From Mycolicibacterium vaccae NBRC 14118 = CIP 105934 (GTDB lineage Bacteria > Actinomycetota > Actinomycetes > Mycobacteriales > Mycobacteriaceae): a stretch of 37,134 nt of DNA. Below the pieces are notes generated by a model. That model ran no database searches and was not told the DNA's origin. It saw only the letters and a list, made by a program, of their open reading frames with translations. Of this stretch, positions 16,159 through 23,671 are shown piece after piece. The DNA is taken from the NCBI RefSeq assembly GCF_001552715.1, contig NZ_BCRS01000045.1, positions 1-37,134 of the forward strand, in the 5' to 3' direction. Position 1 is the stretch's first letter, and each line of letters opens with the position of its first letter. Made by a program: the position numbers and the translations under genes.

Positions 16159-17726
16159 GTGGCAAGCTCCTCGCGCAGTGCCGCCCGGTCGAATTTCCCG
16201 TTGGGCGAGCGGGGGATCTCCGCACGGATCACGACGGAGCCGGGCACCATATAGAGCGGCAGCCCGGACCTCATCGCCTCCAGCAGAGCGTCTGTGGTGA
16301 CGTCCTCGGCGGTCGGTGCCACCACCAGCAGCACCCGTTCCCCCAGCGCGGCGTCCTCGACGCCGAGCGCGACCGCGTCGCGCACCATGCCGGTGGCATA
16401 AGCGGCTTCTTCTATCTCGGTCGGGCTGACGCGGTAGCCGGACGTCTTGATCATGTCGTCCCGGCGGCCGACGAAGTACAGGTATCCATCGGCGTCGGTG
16501 ACCACCGTGTCGCCCGAAAAGACCGCGAGTTCCGCGGTGCGCCAGGGTTCGTCGCGTCCCGGGACCGGCCGGAACCGTTCAGCGGTGCGGGCCGGGTCGT
16601 TCCAGTAGCCGAGCGCCACATGCGGACCGCGATGGACGAGTTCGCCCTCTTCGCCTGGATCACACGTCGACCCATCGGGCCGGACCACCAGAATCTCGGC
16701 ACCCGGGATGGCCTTGCCGATGGAGCCGGGCCGTTGATCGATCTGGGCGGGATCGAGGTACGTCGATCGGAAGGCCTCGGTGAGCCCGTACATGAGGTAC
16801 GGCTTCGCCGTCGGGAACACCTCGCGCAGTCGGTCCAGGACCGGCTTGGGCATCCGACCGCCGGTGTTCGCGAAGTACCGTAGCGAGGCCCGCGCGTCAT
16901 CGGGCCAGTTCTGCTCCGCGATCTGGATCCACAGCGGCGGCACGCACGTGAGGCCGGTCACTCGGTGTCGGGCGCACAGCCGGGGAATATCACGGGGCAG
17001 CAGGTAATTCGTCAGGACGACGTGGGCTCCGACCGCGAAAGATGTTGTCAGCTGGCTGAATCCGGCGTCGAAACTCAGCGGCAACGCCGCCAGCAGAATG
17101 TCGTCGGCCGAGTTCTCCAGATACGTCGACACGCTTTCCGCGCCGGCGATCAGATTGCGGTGGCTGAGCACCACTCCTTTGGGCTTGCCCGTACTCCCGG
17201 AGGTGTAAAGGATGGCTGCGATGTCGAGGTCGATGACCGCGACCGGGGCGGGGCTGCCATCGTGTGAGGCGACCAGATGTTCCCAGTTCAGGGTCGGCAG
17301 TCGCGTGCCGGGCTCATGTTCTTCGGCCCGGGCGCCCACGAGCACGACGTTCTCGAGCGCCGGACAGGCGAGCAACTCGTCGGCCAACAGCGCCAACCGA
17401 TCGGGGGTGGTGACGAGGACGCGGACATCGCAATCGCGCAGAATGTGGCCGACCTGCGGGGGTCTCAGCAAGGGGTTGATCGGCACGAACACCCCGCCCA
17501 CCGCCGACGCACCGAAGATGGCCGTGACCGTCTCGATCCTCTTGTCTAGGTAGACCGCGACGCGTTGCCCTCGTTCGACGCCCAGTGCGGTGAACCCGGC
17601 AGCCACGTCCTGCACCTGCGTCCACAGCTCACCGTAGGTGAGCGTCGTCTTCTTGAACGTCAGCGCGGCGAAGTCACGATAGGTCAGCGCGTGCTCCTCG
17701 ATGAGGTGATGGAGGTTTGTCCGCAT
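16155..17726 (-). CDS. AMP-forming acyl-CoA/acyl-ACP ligase (exosortase-associated type)
   Basis: The 523-residue protein is a complete ANL-superfamily adenylating enzyme. It has the P-loop AILYTSGSTGKPKGVVLSHR (TSGSTGKPKG at 175-184), the aromatic/Thr motif YLMYGLTEAF, the hinge region DGYLYFVGRRDDMIKTSGYR, and the C-terminal lysine in RSPNGKFDRA (Lys511). It would activate a carboxylic acid as an adenylate and pass it to CoA or to the ACP at 13652. Its direct coupling to the PLP decarboxylase (4-base overlap) is the pairing described for EPS/exosortase loci in Gram-negative bacteria (ligase and decarboxylase of TIGR03098/TIGR03099 type); assignment to those models is from memory. It starts with ATG three bases after the stop of the amidotransferase-like gene. 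Confidence 0.88.
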   Translation of the reverse strand: MRTNLHHLIEEHALTYRDFAALTFKKTTLTYGELWTQVQDVAAGFTALGVERGQRVAVYLDKRIETVTAIFGASAVGGVFVPINPLLRPPQVGHILRDCDVRVLVTTPDRLALLADELLACPALENVVLVGARAEEHEPGTRLPTLNWEHLVASHDGSPAPVAVIDLDIAAILYTSGSTGKPKGVVLSHRNLIAGAESVSTYLENSADDILLAALPLSFDAGFSQLTTSFAVGAHVVLTNYLLPRDIPRLCARHRVTGLTCVPPLWIQIAEQNWPDDARASLRYFANTGGRMPKPVLDRLREVFPTAKPYLMYGLTEAFRSTYLDPAQIDQRPGSIGKAIPGAEILVVRPDGSTCDPGEEGELVHRGPHVALGYWNDPARTAERFRPVPGRDEPWRTAELAVFSGDTVVTDADGYLYFVGRRDDMIKTSGYRVSPTEIEEAAYATGMVRDAVALGVEDAALGERVLLVVAPTAEDVTTDALLEAMRSGLPLYMVPGSVVIRAEIPRSPNGKFDRAALREELAT

Positions 17727-17729
17727 AGT

Positions 17730-19292
17730 TCACCCCGCCGCGGCGGGAGGGGCCGACAGCGTCTCCCGCCAGGTCTCGACCGCAGCTTGGTAGCGCGGAT
17801 TGATGCACTCGATCGCCCAGAGTGTCGGTAGCGGGCCGAGGTGCGTGTGGCTGTGGATCTCCAGCGGCCTTGTCGCCAGTGCCGGTGCGAGGCGCAGCAG
17901 GTTCAGTCTGCGCAGAACCCGGTAGGTGAACGATCGCGACGATTCGGCTGCCGCGTCGAGCGCATAGCTCAGGCGGGTACGCAGCGGCAGGCGTTGTGCC
18001 CGGACGTAATCCCGCACAGCGTCCCGTGTCCGCACCGTCCACGCGGAGTCCCCCGGCACGTGCAGGAGCGCCGTGGTCGCACGCTTCCTGTGCCCGAAGT
18101 CGCCGCGTGGCACACCGGCGTCCTCGGCGATACGACGGGGAACGGGGCGGTCGTAGTCGGTTCCGGTCGACCAAGCCTTCATCTCGTCGCTGCGGGCGAT
18201 CTCGAGGAGCTTCGGATGCCGGCGGGCGCCGATGAACGGAGCGGGGACATGAACGAAGTCGACGCGCAGCCGGAACTCGTTCAGCGAAGCACCGCTCATG
18301 TCCCCCCGGCGGAGTAACTCGTCGGGATAGGTGTGCAGGTCCCAGACCCGGCCTCCGTAGTGCCCGCTGAAGAAGACGGTCCGACCCACCTCGGCGTCCA
18401 ACCCGGCCATGTTCAGATCTTCACCACTCATACCGGTCGCGAGGAACTCGGCCTCCGGGAATTCACCAGCGTCGCGGTAAGCCATCCGGTCGAACTCCTT
18501 GAGTTCGTAGCCCAGAGCCGCCGCGATCGGCTTTCCGGAGTCGTCCTCCTGATGGCCCGCCCGCGTGCGGGCGTGGGTGAAGGTGAACGCCTTGACGCAG
18601 CCGACGCGGCGGGCCAGGGCTGCCACCGCCGGGGAGTCGTAACCGGAGGAGATGGATGCCAGCGGCGAATACGTCACCGAACGGCACGGTGCCGCCGCGT
18701 TGTGCACGGTTTGCTCCAGGACGCCGGCGAGTTGTGCGACGTACTCGTCGTACGTCTCGTACGGCCGCCCTGAGGTCTTGTCCAGGAAGGAGATTCGGCC
18801 GTCGTGATGGAAGCGCACGTTGTGCACGTAGACGAGGTGCGCTTCCCCGCCGCCGGGTCCGGAATCCCCGGCGAAGCGGATGGGAATGACGGTGTCGAAC
18901 TCGCGAATGCCGTGATGGATGATCCCGGCGAAGTCGGTCGCGTAGCCGGGATGGTGCGGATCGAGTTCTGCGCGGGCGGCCGTCAGGAGGAACACCAAGG
19001 AGTTCGAGATCAGGATCTCGGCTCCGCGCTTGATGTACTGGATCCGCTCCAGGGTGTGACTCGGGGGGACGACGATCAGATCGTCTCCGGCGATCCGGCC
19101 GCCCGATCCGAACACATCGACCGCATCGGCAAACTCGAACGAGTGCGCGTCGCCTGCCCACGCCCCTTCGAAGAAGGCGTCGTCGCGGACCTCGACGCTG
19201 GTGCCGCACAGGAGTTCGGCATCGCCGCGACGGAGCCTCACACACCAGGCCAACGGTGGCAGGCTGGGTTCACAGGTGACACTCAGTCGCAT
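17730..19292 (-). CDS. Asparagine-synthetase-like ATP-pyrophosphatase without the glutaminase cysteine
   Basis: Starting at the ATG at 19292, preceded by GGAAGGAG, the protein has 520 residues. Its C-terminal part has a PP-loop SISSGYDSPAVAALA (SSGYDS, 215-220) like that of asparagine synthetase B and beta-lactam synthetase, which adenylate a carboxylate. The N-terminal domain resembles the class II amidotransferase fold (ILISNSLVFLL region) but begins MRLSV, not Met-Cys, so the catalytic Cys2 needed to release ammonia from glutamine is absent. It may therefore join an amine substrate directly, as beta-lactam synthetase does. Asn-synthetase-like genes are common in EPS/exosortase clusters. 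A role in forming an amide on the carrier-bound group or on a sugar is inference. Confidence 0.75.
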   Translation of the reverse strand: MRLSVTCEPSLPPLAWCVRLRRGDAELLCGTSVEVRDDAFFEGAWAGDAHSFEFADAVDVFGSGGRIAGDDLIVVPPSHTLERIQYIKRGAEILISNSLVFLLTAARAELDPHHPGYATDFAGIIHHGIREFDTVIPIRFAGDSGPGGGEAHLVYVHNVRFHHDGRISFLDKTSGRPYETYDEYVAQLAGVLEQTVHNAAAPCRSVTYSPLASISSGYDSPAVAALARRVGCVKAFTFTHARTRAGHQEDDSGKPIAAALGYELKEFDRMAYRDAGEFPEAEFLATGMSGEDLNMAGLDAEVGRTVFFSGHYGGRVWDLHTYPDELLRRGDMSGASLNEFRLRVDFVHVPAPFIGARRHPKLLEIARSDEMKAWSTGTDYDRPVPRRIAEDAGVPRGDFGHRKRATTALLHVPGDSAWTVRTRDAVRDYVRAQRLPLRTRLSYALDAAAESSRSFTYRVLRRLNLLRLAPALATRPLEIHSHTHLGPLPTLWAIECINPRYQAAVETWRETLSAPPAAAG

Positions 19293-19315
19293 GGCGGCTC
19301 CTTCCGTGACAGGTG

Positions 19316-19345
19316 GGGGCTCCCGCGTGGCGCAGAGCGGGCCCC
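19316..19345 (-). other. GC-rich hairpin between GNAT-like B and the amidotransferase-like gene
   Basis: In the 90-base gap, GGGG (19316-19319) plus CCCGC (19322-19326) pair with GCGGG (19337-19341) plus CCCC (19342-19345), a 9-bp stem with a 2-base bulge and a 10-base loop. It is one of few real gaps in the gene train and may attenuate or process the transcript before the ACP-pathway genes. Confidence 0.35.
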
Positions 19346-19382
19346 TGCAGCAGGATGTGGCGCGCAAACCCTTCTGATCGAG

Positions 19383-20273
19383 TCATTCGAGACACGTCAA
19401 TTCGCTGTATAGATAGTCGATCTCGGCTGCGTCGATGTCGTCGCTGAAGTACATTCTCGATCGCCCCTGAACCGGTACCGACCTGAACGGCCGTTGCCCG
19501 GCGACCCTGACCTCGACCAACGTCGCCAGAATCCGTTGCCGCAACAGCAGGTATCGGTAGAAATGCGGCGCCCAGCGCGTGAACAAGCCGGTGTCGCCGA
19601 CGTGAAGGACCGTGGCGAGCAGCCAAAGATGCTTGTACCGCTCGCGGCGGTACATCACATAGCAGCTCTCATCGCCGTCGGTGAGCACGACGTGGCGCGC
19701 GGCCGTCGGCGCATGGTCGCGGTGGATCTGTTGGTCCTGCCCCGTGAGCACCCGGTCGATCTCGTCGGTGGTGTCGATGACCCGGACCCCTCGTGCCCGC
19801 AGCGGCGTGGGCAGATTGGGCACCAGCGTCGTGGTGGTATCGAGCGCGGCGAACCCAAGCCGGGTGTTCAGTGTCGCGACGTTCGGGTTCGGGGTGAGAT
19901 CCGTGAAGGTGTAACCCTTTTGGCGGAGCAACGACCGGAGAAGGCGCATTCCGGAGGCGCGGTACGGTTCCGCAACGCACCACACACCGAGGTTGCAGAT
20001 ACGTCGCACGTGGTCATCGATCACTCGTTCCGAGTACAGCGCGAGATGCACGCCGACGACGCGGCCGTTTTCGCGCAGGAGATAGCCGTGGTTGGGCTGC
20101 TCGGCGGCCCAGGGCGGGTTCATCGCGCGAACCCAATCGGTGACCGGTCTGGTTCTCGTCACACCGAGGTTCAAGAACTCGGCGTGCAGGAACTCCGCAA
20201 CCGTCCGGACGTCGGCATCGGTGATCGGCTTGACCTCGAGGACCGGAATGTTTGACACGATTGAACTGGACAC
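19383..20273 (-). CDS. GNAT-like acyltransferase paralogue B of the EPS locus
   Basis: I chose the GTG at 20273 (VSSSIVSNIPVLEVKPI), which follows GGGGTAGGG on the sense strand; a GTG at 20258 is possible. This gives 296 residues. The protein mirrors paralogue A (12612-13655): VGVHLALYSERVIDDHVRRI, CNLGVWCVAEPYRASGMRLL, LLRQKGYTFTDLTPNPNVAT, LNTRLGFAALDTT, and the end DYLYSELTCLE. The GNAT acyl-donor loop is R-x-S-G-x-x-L. A likely partner of the ACP-bound product, it may transfer it to an amino sugar or other acceptor. It starts 10 bases after the TAG of the SGNH gene, so it is in the same transcript. Confidence 0.75.
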   Translation of the reverse strand: MSSSIVSNIPVLEVKPITDADVRTVAEFLHAEFLNLGVTRTRPVTDWVRAMNPPWAAEQPNHGYLLRENGRVVGVHLALYSERVIDDHVRRICNLGVWCVAEPYRASGMRLLRSLLRQKGYTFTDLTPNPNVATLNTRLGFAALDTTTTLVPNLPTPLRARGVRVIDTTDEIDRVLTGQDQQIHRDHAPTAARHVVLTDGDESCYVMYRRERYKHLWLLATVLHVGDTGLFTRWAPHFYRYLLLRQRILATLVEVRVAGQRPFRSVPVQGRSRMYFSDDIDAAEIDYLYSELTCLE

Positions 20274-20283
20274 CGTGGATGCC

Positions 20284-21393
20284 CTACCCCATTGCGGGTG
20301 CAAGTGCCTCGGCGACGGCACCGCTGAGGTAGACGGCGTACCTCTTCGTGAAGTGAAACGGGTTGTAGTAGACGATGGTGTCGGCGATGACCGGCTGACA
20401 TTTCTCGGCGCACACCCACGGCACGGTGTCCACGTAGTGAGCGCCCGCGGCGGCCGCCGCCGCCTTCTCGGCATCGAAGAAGTCCGATATCGCATTGGCG
20501 CGGTCGGTGCTGCATGCCTGTACATCCTGAGTGTGGGCAGCGAGGCATTGCGCGTCGTTGCTGTTCCAGGCGGGGATGGCGCCGAGCATCGCAAGGCGGG
20601 TGCCCGGCTGCGTCAACTTCTGGAATGTCGAAACCCATGCGTCCTGCCATTGGGCGGGTGTAGGCGTTTCGCCATTGGCGAGTTTGTGACCTACATTGCT
20701 CGCGGTGATCACGAGCTGCGGATGCAGTTTGTTGATCTCCTCGATCGCGGTCGCATGGAATTCGTCGCACGCGGCATCGGGCACCCCCGTCCTGTTGTCC
20801 CGGAATTGCAGATCCGCGACGGGGCAGCCGCCCTGTGCGAACAACCGCACCTTCCAGCCGGTGGTTGCGCTGACCCGCTCCAGGGTGTTCACCCACATCT
20901 GGGCACGCGAATCCCCGTATATGACCATCAATTTCGTCCCGTTCGGGTCGCCGTATGCGCAGTCGCCGAGACTCGTGTAGGCCGCTGAGGACCTGATATC
21001 GAGCTTGTCGAAGCACTTCTCCGGCCCTGCTTCCTCGGCGTTGCTGTTCGAGCGAGCCACCTGACTCATCGCGACCAACTGCTCGGACGCGCCGGGCGGG
21101 AGTGCCTGGGTGCTTTGGGCTGCGGTCACGGCCTCCAGGACTTCCGCCGTGGTGGCGTACGTCTGCGTGCTCAGATCGCTACTCGCCGATTCGGCAGGGT
21201 TCTGCTCCGACTGGTATGCCGGCATGTCGGATCCGCCACCGGACGACGAACACGCCGCCAAGGCGACGACGACTCCCGCGAGCAGCGGGGTGAGACGCCC
21301 GCGCCGCCGCCGACCCGACCATGAACGACGGATTGAGTTGGTCGACAGGATCTTTGTCCTCCCCGATCTTGTTCCTGACTCGATGACAAACAT
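20284..21393 (-). CDS. SGNH-fold lipoprotein, probable O-acyl transfer partner
   Basis: The ATG at 21393, preceded by GGGAGGTG, gives 369 residues. Residues 32-48 form a lipoprotein signal: a basic RRRRGR stretch, then LAGVVVALAAC with Cys48 in a LAAC lipobox, then a Ser/Gly linker. The C-terminal domain is SGNH-like: LMVIYGDSRAQMWVNTLER with the nucleophile serine, LVITASNVGHKL with the oxyanion Asn, and VYYNPFHFTKRYAVYLSGAV with the final His. The upstream gene encodes an OafA-type membrane acyltransferase and shares the junction TGATG. In many OafA proteins this SGNH domain is fused to the C-terminus; here it is a separate membrane-anchored protein. The pair most likely adds O-acetyl groups to the exported polysaccharide. 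Confidence 0.82.
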   Translation of the reverse strand: MFVIESGTRSGRTKILSTNSIRRSWSGRRRRGRLTPLLAGVVVALAACSSSGGGSDMPAYQSEQNPAESASSDLSTQTYATTAEVLEAVTAAQSTQALPPGASEQLVAMSQVARSNSNAEEAGPEKCFDKLDIRSSAAYTSLGDCAYGDPNGTKLMVIYGDSRAQMWVNTLERVSATTGWKVRLFAQGGCPVADLQFRDNRTGVPDAACDEFHATAIEEINKLHPQLVITASNVGHKLANGETPTPAQWQDAWVSTFQKLTQPGTRLAMLGAIPAWNSNDAQCLAAHTQDVQACSTDRANAISDFFDAEKAAAAAAGAHYVDTVPWVCAEKCQPVIADTIVYYNPFHFTKRYAVYLSGAVAEALAPAMG

Positions 21394-22649
21394 CACGTGA
21401 ACACCTCCCACGATCCGTAATTGGACGCGATAAGCCACTGTGCGGCGAGAATTGTGACGGCCATCAGTAATGCTCCCATCGCCAAACTCAATCCGGTACG
21501 CGCGGAAAGGAATTTGGACCTGCGGATCGGGTCCTCCACCAGGCGAAAAGTCAACGCGGACGCCAGCACGGCCAGTGCGACCAGACCCGTCGCCTGCAGC
21601 AGACTGAGATCCTTGTTCAGATACCGGGCCGGAATGATGAGAAGTGGCCAGTGCCAGAGGTACAGCGAGTAGGACCGGGCGCCGATCCACTGCATCGGGC
21701 GTACTGATAGCGCCCGGCCGACCCAAGTGGGCCGGGCGATGCAGCCGGCGGCGATCAATGCCGCGCTACCGGTGACTGGCAGGATCACGGCCGAGCCCGG
21801 ATAGCGGGTGTCCGGTGTGAGCACGAACGCGGCCACGGCGATTGCACACAGGCCTCCCACTGCCAACACCGTTGGCACCCAGAGATGTTTCAGCCGGGCG
21901 ATACTCGGCGCCAGCACTGCGACCAGGGCTCCCAACGCCAGCTCCCATGCTCGTGTCAGAGGGGAGAAGTAGGCCCAGGTCTGATTGATCGCCGTCTGGA
22001 GGACCGACCAGGACAACGAGGCGACGATGATCACCGACAAGACCCCGGCGAGTACCCGACGATGCTGGGCGCCGCGGGCGATGAAGACCAGGACCAGGAA
22101 CACGGCCGGCCACACGAAGTAGAACTGCTCCTCAACACCGAGCGACCACATGTGCTGCAGCGGAGACGGGGGCATCTGGGCGCCGAAGTAGTCCGTCCCG
22201 AGGAGAGCGAAATGGACGTTGGCCGAGAATATTGCGGTCCATTTGGCATCCTCGGCCACGGCGTTTCCATTGATGAACCCCAGCCAGTGGTACGTCGCCA
22301 CCAACGTCACCAGAACCACTACGGTCGACGCCGGCAGTATCCGCCGCACACGTCGCGCATAGAAGCCGGCTATGGAGATGCGACCTCCTCTGTCGTTCTC
22401 CCTCAAGAGCAGACTGGTGATCAGGAAGCCGGAGATCACGAAAAAGATGTCGACGCCGATGAAGCCACCGGTGAAGGGCTGGTGATAGCCGTGGAACAGG
22501 ATCACCAGGACCACCGCGATCGCACGCATGCCCTCGATGTCCGGCCGGAACTGTGTCCGAGCCGGGTGCGCCGGGGCCCGGTGACTTCCCGAGGTCGCGA
22601 CGGTGCCTACGGGACCTGCGAGGGACTCCGCGGTCACGGTGCCCACCAC
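21393..22649 (-). CDS. OafA/YrhL-type membrane acyltransferase (acyltransferase 3 family)
   Basis: The 418-residue protein has a typical acyltransferase-3 start, FRPDIEGMRAIAVVLVILFH (34-53) with Arg and His, then GGFIGVDIFFVISGFLITSL, and about ten membrane segments to the C-terminus. MWSLGVEEQFYFVWPAVFLV holds the conserved Glu-Glu motif. The family moves acyl groups, usually acetyl, across the membrane to O-antigens, EPS or peptidoglycan. It lacks the fused SGNH domain, which is supplied by the next gene. Start is GTG at 22649 (a GTG at 22646 is equally possible); it overlaps the end of the GH-like gene by 16 bases. Confidence 0.9.
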   Translation of the reverse strand: MVGTVTAESLAGPVGTVATSGSHRAPAHPARTQFRPDIEGMRAIAVVLVILFHGYHQPFTGGFIGVDIFFVISGFLITSLLLRENDRGGRISIAGFYARRVRRILPASTVVVLVTLVATYHWLGFINGNAVAEDAKWTAIFSANVHFALLGTDYFGAQMPPSPLQHMWSLGVEEQFYFVWPAVFLVLVFIARGAQHRRVLAGVLSVIIVASLSWSVLQTAINQTWAYFSPLTRAWELALGALVAVLAPSIARLKHLWVPTVLAVGGLCAIAVAAFVLTPDTRYPGSAVILPVTGSAALIAAGCIARPTWVGRALSVRPMQWIGARSYSLYLWHWPLLIIPARYLNKDLSLLQATGLVALAVLASALTFRLVEDPIRRSKFLSARTGLSLAMGALLMAVTILAAQWLIASNYGSWEVFT

Positions 22650-23671
22650 CGGCGTATCACCGCTTCGGCTTCCTTACCTCGTGGGGAGAAGTCCAGCGGT
22701 TCGGCTTCGGTGTACGGCGGGGTTGCCCACACCCACCAGAAGATCCCGGCCCAGAACGGCTGGTCGCTGGCGGCCGCCAGCAGCGCTTCATACGCCGCCG
22801 CCTGCTCCGCCTGCGCCGGCACCGTGCTGATCCGCCAGCTGGACGGATCCGTCGCCGTCCCCCGCTGGCTGGTGTAACCGGCCTCGGTGAACAGAATCTT
22901 GCGGTCGTACTTGGCCGACAGCGCCGCGATTCGGGGGATGAAGGACTCGGCGGCCTGCTGCAGCGCCTGTACGTCCGTCGTGGGCGTTGCGCTCAAGGGC
23001 GCGTAGACGTCCAGGCCGATCAGATCCAGGGCATCCCAGAACGGGACCCGCTCCCAGTCGGTGCTCGACGCGTAGGTCAGTTGGCCGTCGTAGCGTTCCC
23101 GCACGGCCTGGATCACCTGCAGCCACGCCGGTCGGTCGTCGGTCATCCGGGCCAGCTCTGTCGCGATGGCTAACTGCTCCACCCCGAGGCGCTGTGCCAT
23201 CGAGGCGTAGTGGCTGATGAATGCGGTGTACGAGGCGAACCACGCGGGACGGTCCTGCGCGGCGATCTTGTTGCTGCCCTGCGGTGACAGATTGAGGTGA
23301 GGCTTCAGCAGTACCTTCAGCCCCAGGTCGTGGGCCAGCGTGATGGCACGCTCCTGACCGGAGTCGCTGACCGTCCTGTCGGTTCGGTAGATGTCGCTGG
23401 AGGTTGTCGTCTGCTGATACCAGGTGGGGGTGAACTGCACCCAGTTCGCGCCCAGCGCACGAATCTCCTTCAGCGACTGTTCAACGGCCGGCCCGTCGTA
23501 ACCGTTGACCTCCCAACTCGGCAACGCGAACCCGCGCTGTTGTCCTGTGGGCACCTCCGCGACCGAAGGCTGGCAACCGAGCGACGTCGCCAGCACCGAG
23601 ATTGCCGTCAGGAAGATCGCGACGACCGCCACCGGGCGTGCGGCTGTCCGGCGCTCAGAGATGCTCGACAC
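22634..23671 (-). CDS. Exported TIM-barrel glycoside-hydrolase-like protein (GH113-like)
   Basis: The 345-residue protein has one N-terminal hydrophobic segment (about 13-31) ending SLGC, either a signal anchor or a weak lipobox (Cys33). The body resembles the GH113/GTA-TIM-barrel family: LGANWVQFTPTWYQQ, LGLKVLLKPHLNLS, VEQLAIATELARM with the likely acid/base Glu172, LIGLDVYAPLS, and ILFTEAGYTS with the likely nucleophile Glu263, then AGIFWWVWATPP. Known GH113 members are beta-mannanases. Within an EPS operon it could trim the polymer or edit it during export. GTG start at 23671 overlaps the dehydrogenase gene by 17 bases; substrate is not predictable. Confidence 0.8.
   Translation of the reverse strand: MSSISERRTAARPVAVVAIFLTAISVLATSLGCQPSVAEVPTGQQRGFALPSWEVNGYDGPAVEQSLKEIRALGANWVQFTPTWYQQTTTSSDIYRTDRTVSDSGQERAITLAHDLGLKVLLKPHLNLSPQGSNKIAAQDRPAWFASYTAFISHYASMAQRLGVEQLAIATELARMTDDRPAWLQVIQAVRERYDGQLTYASSTDWERVPFWDALDLIGLDVYAPLSATPTTDVQALQQAAESFIPRIAALSAKYDRKILFTEAGYTSQRGTATDPSSWRISTVPAQAEQAAAYEALLAAASDQPFWAGIFWWVWATPPYTEAEPLDFSPRGKEAEAVIRRWWAP

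Noticed and set aside
13652..20273. Full exosortase/PEP-CTERM system
   Set aside because: The ligase, decarboxylase, ACP, deacetylase and amidotransferase types fit that setting, but no exosortase or PEP-CTERM protein is in the window.
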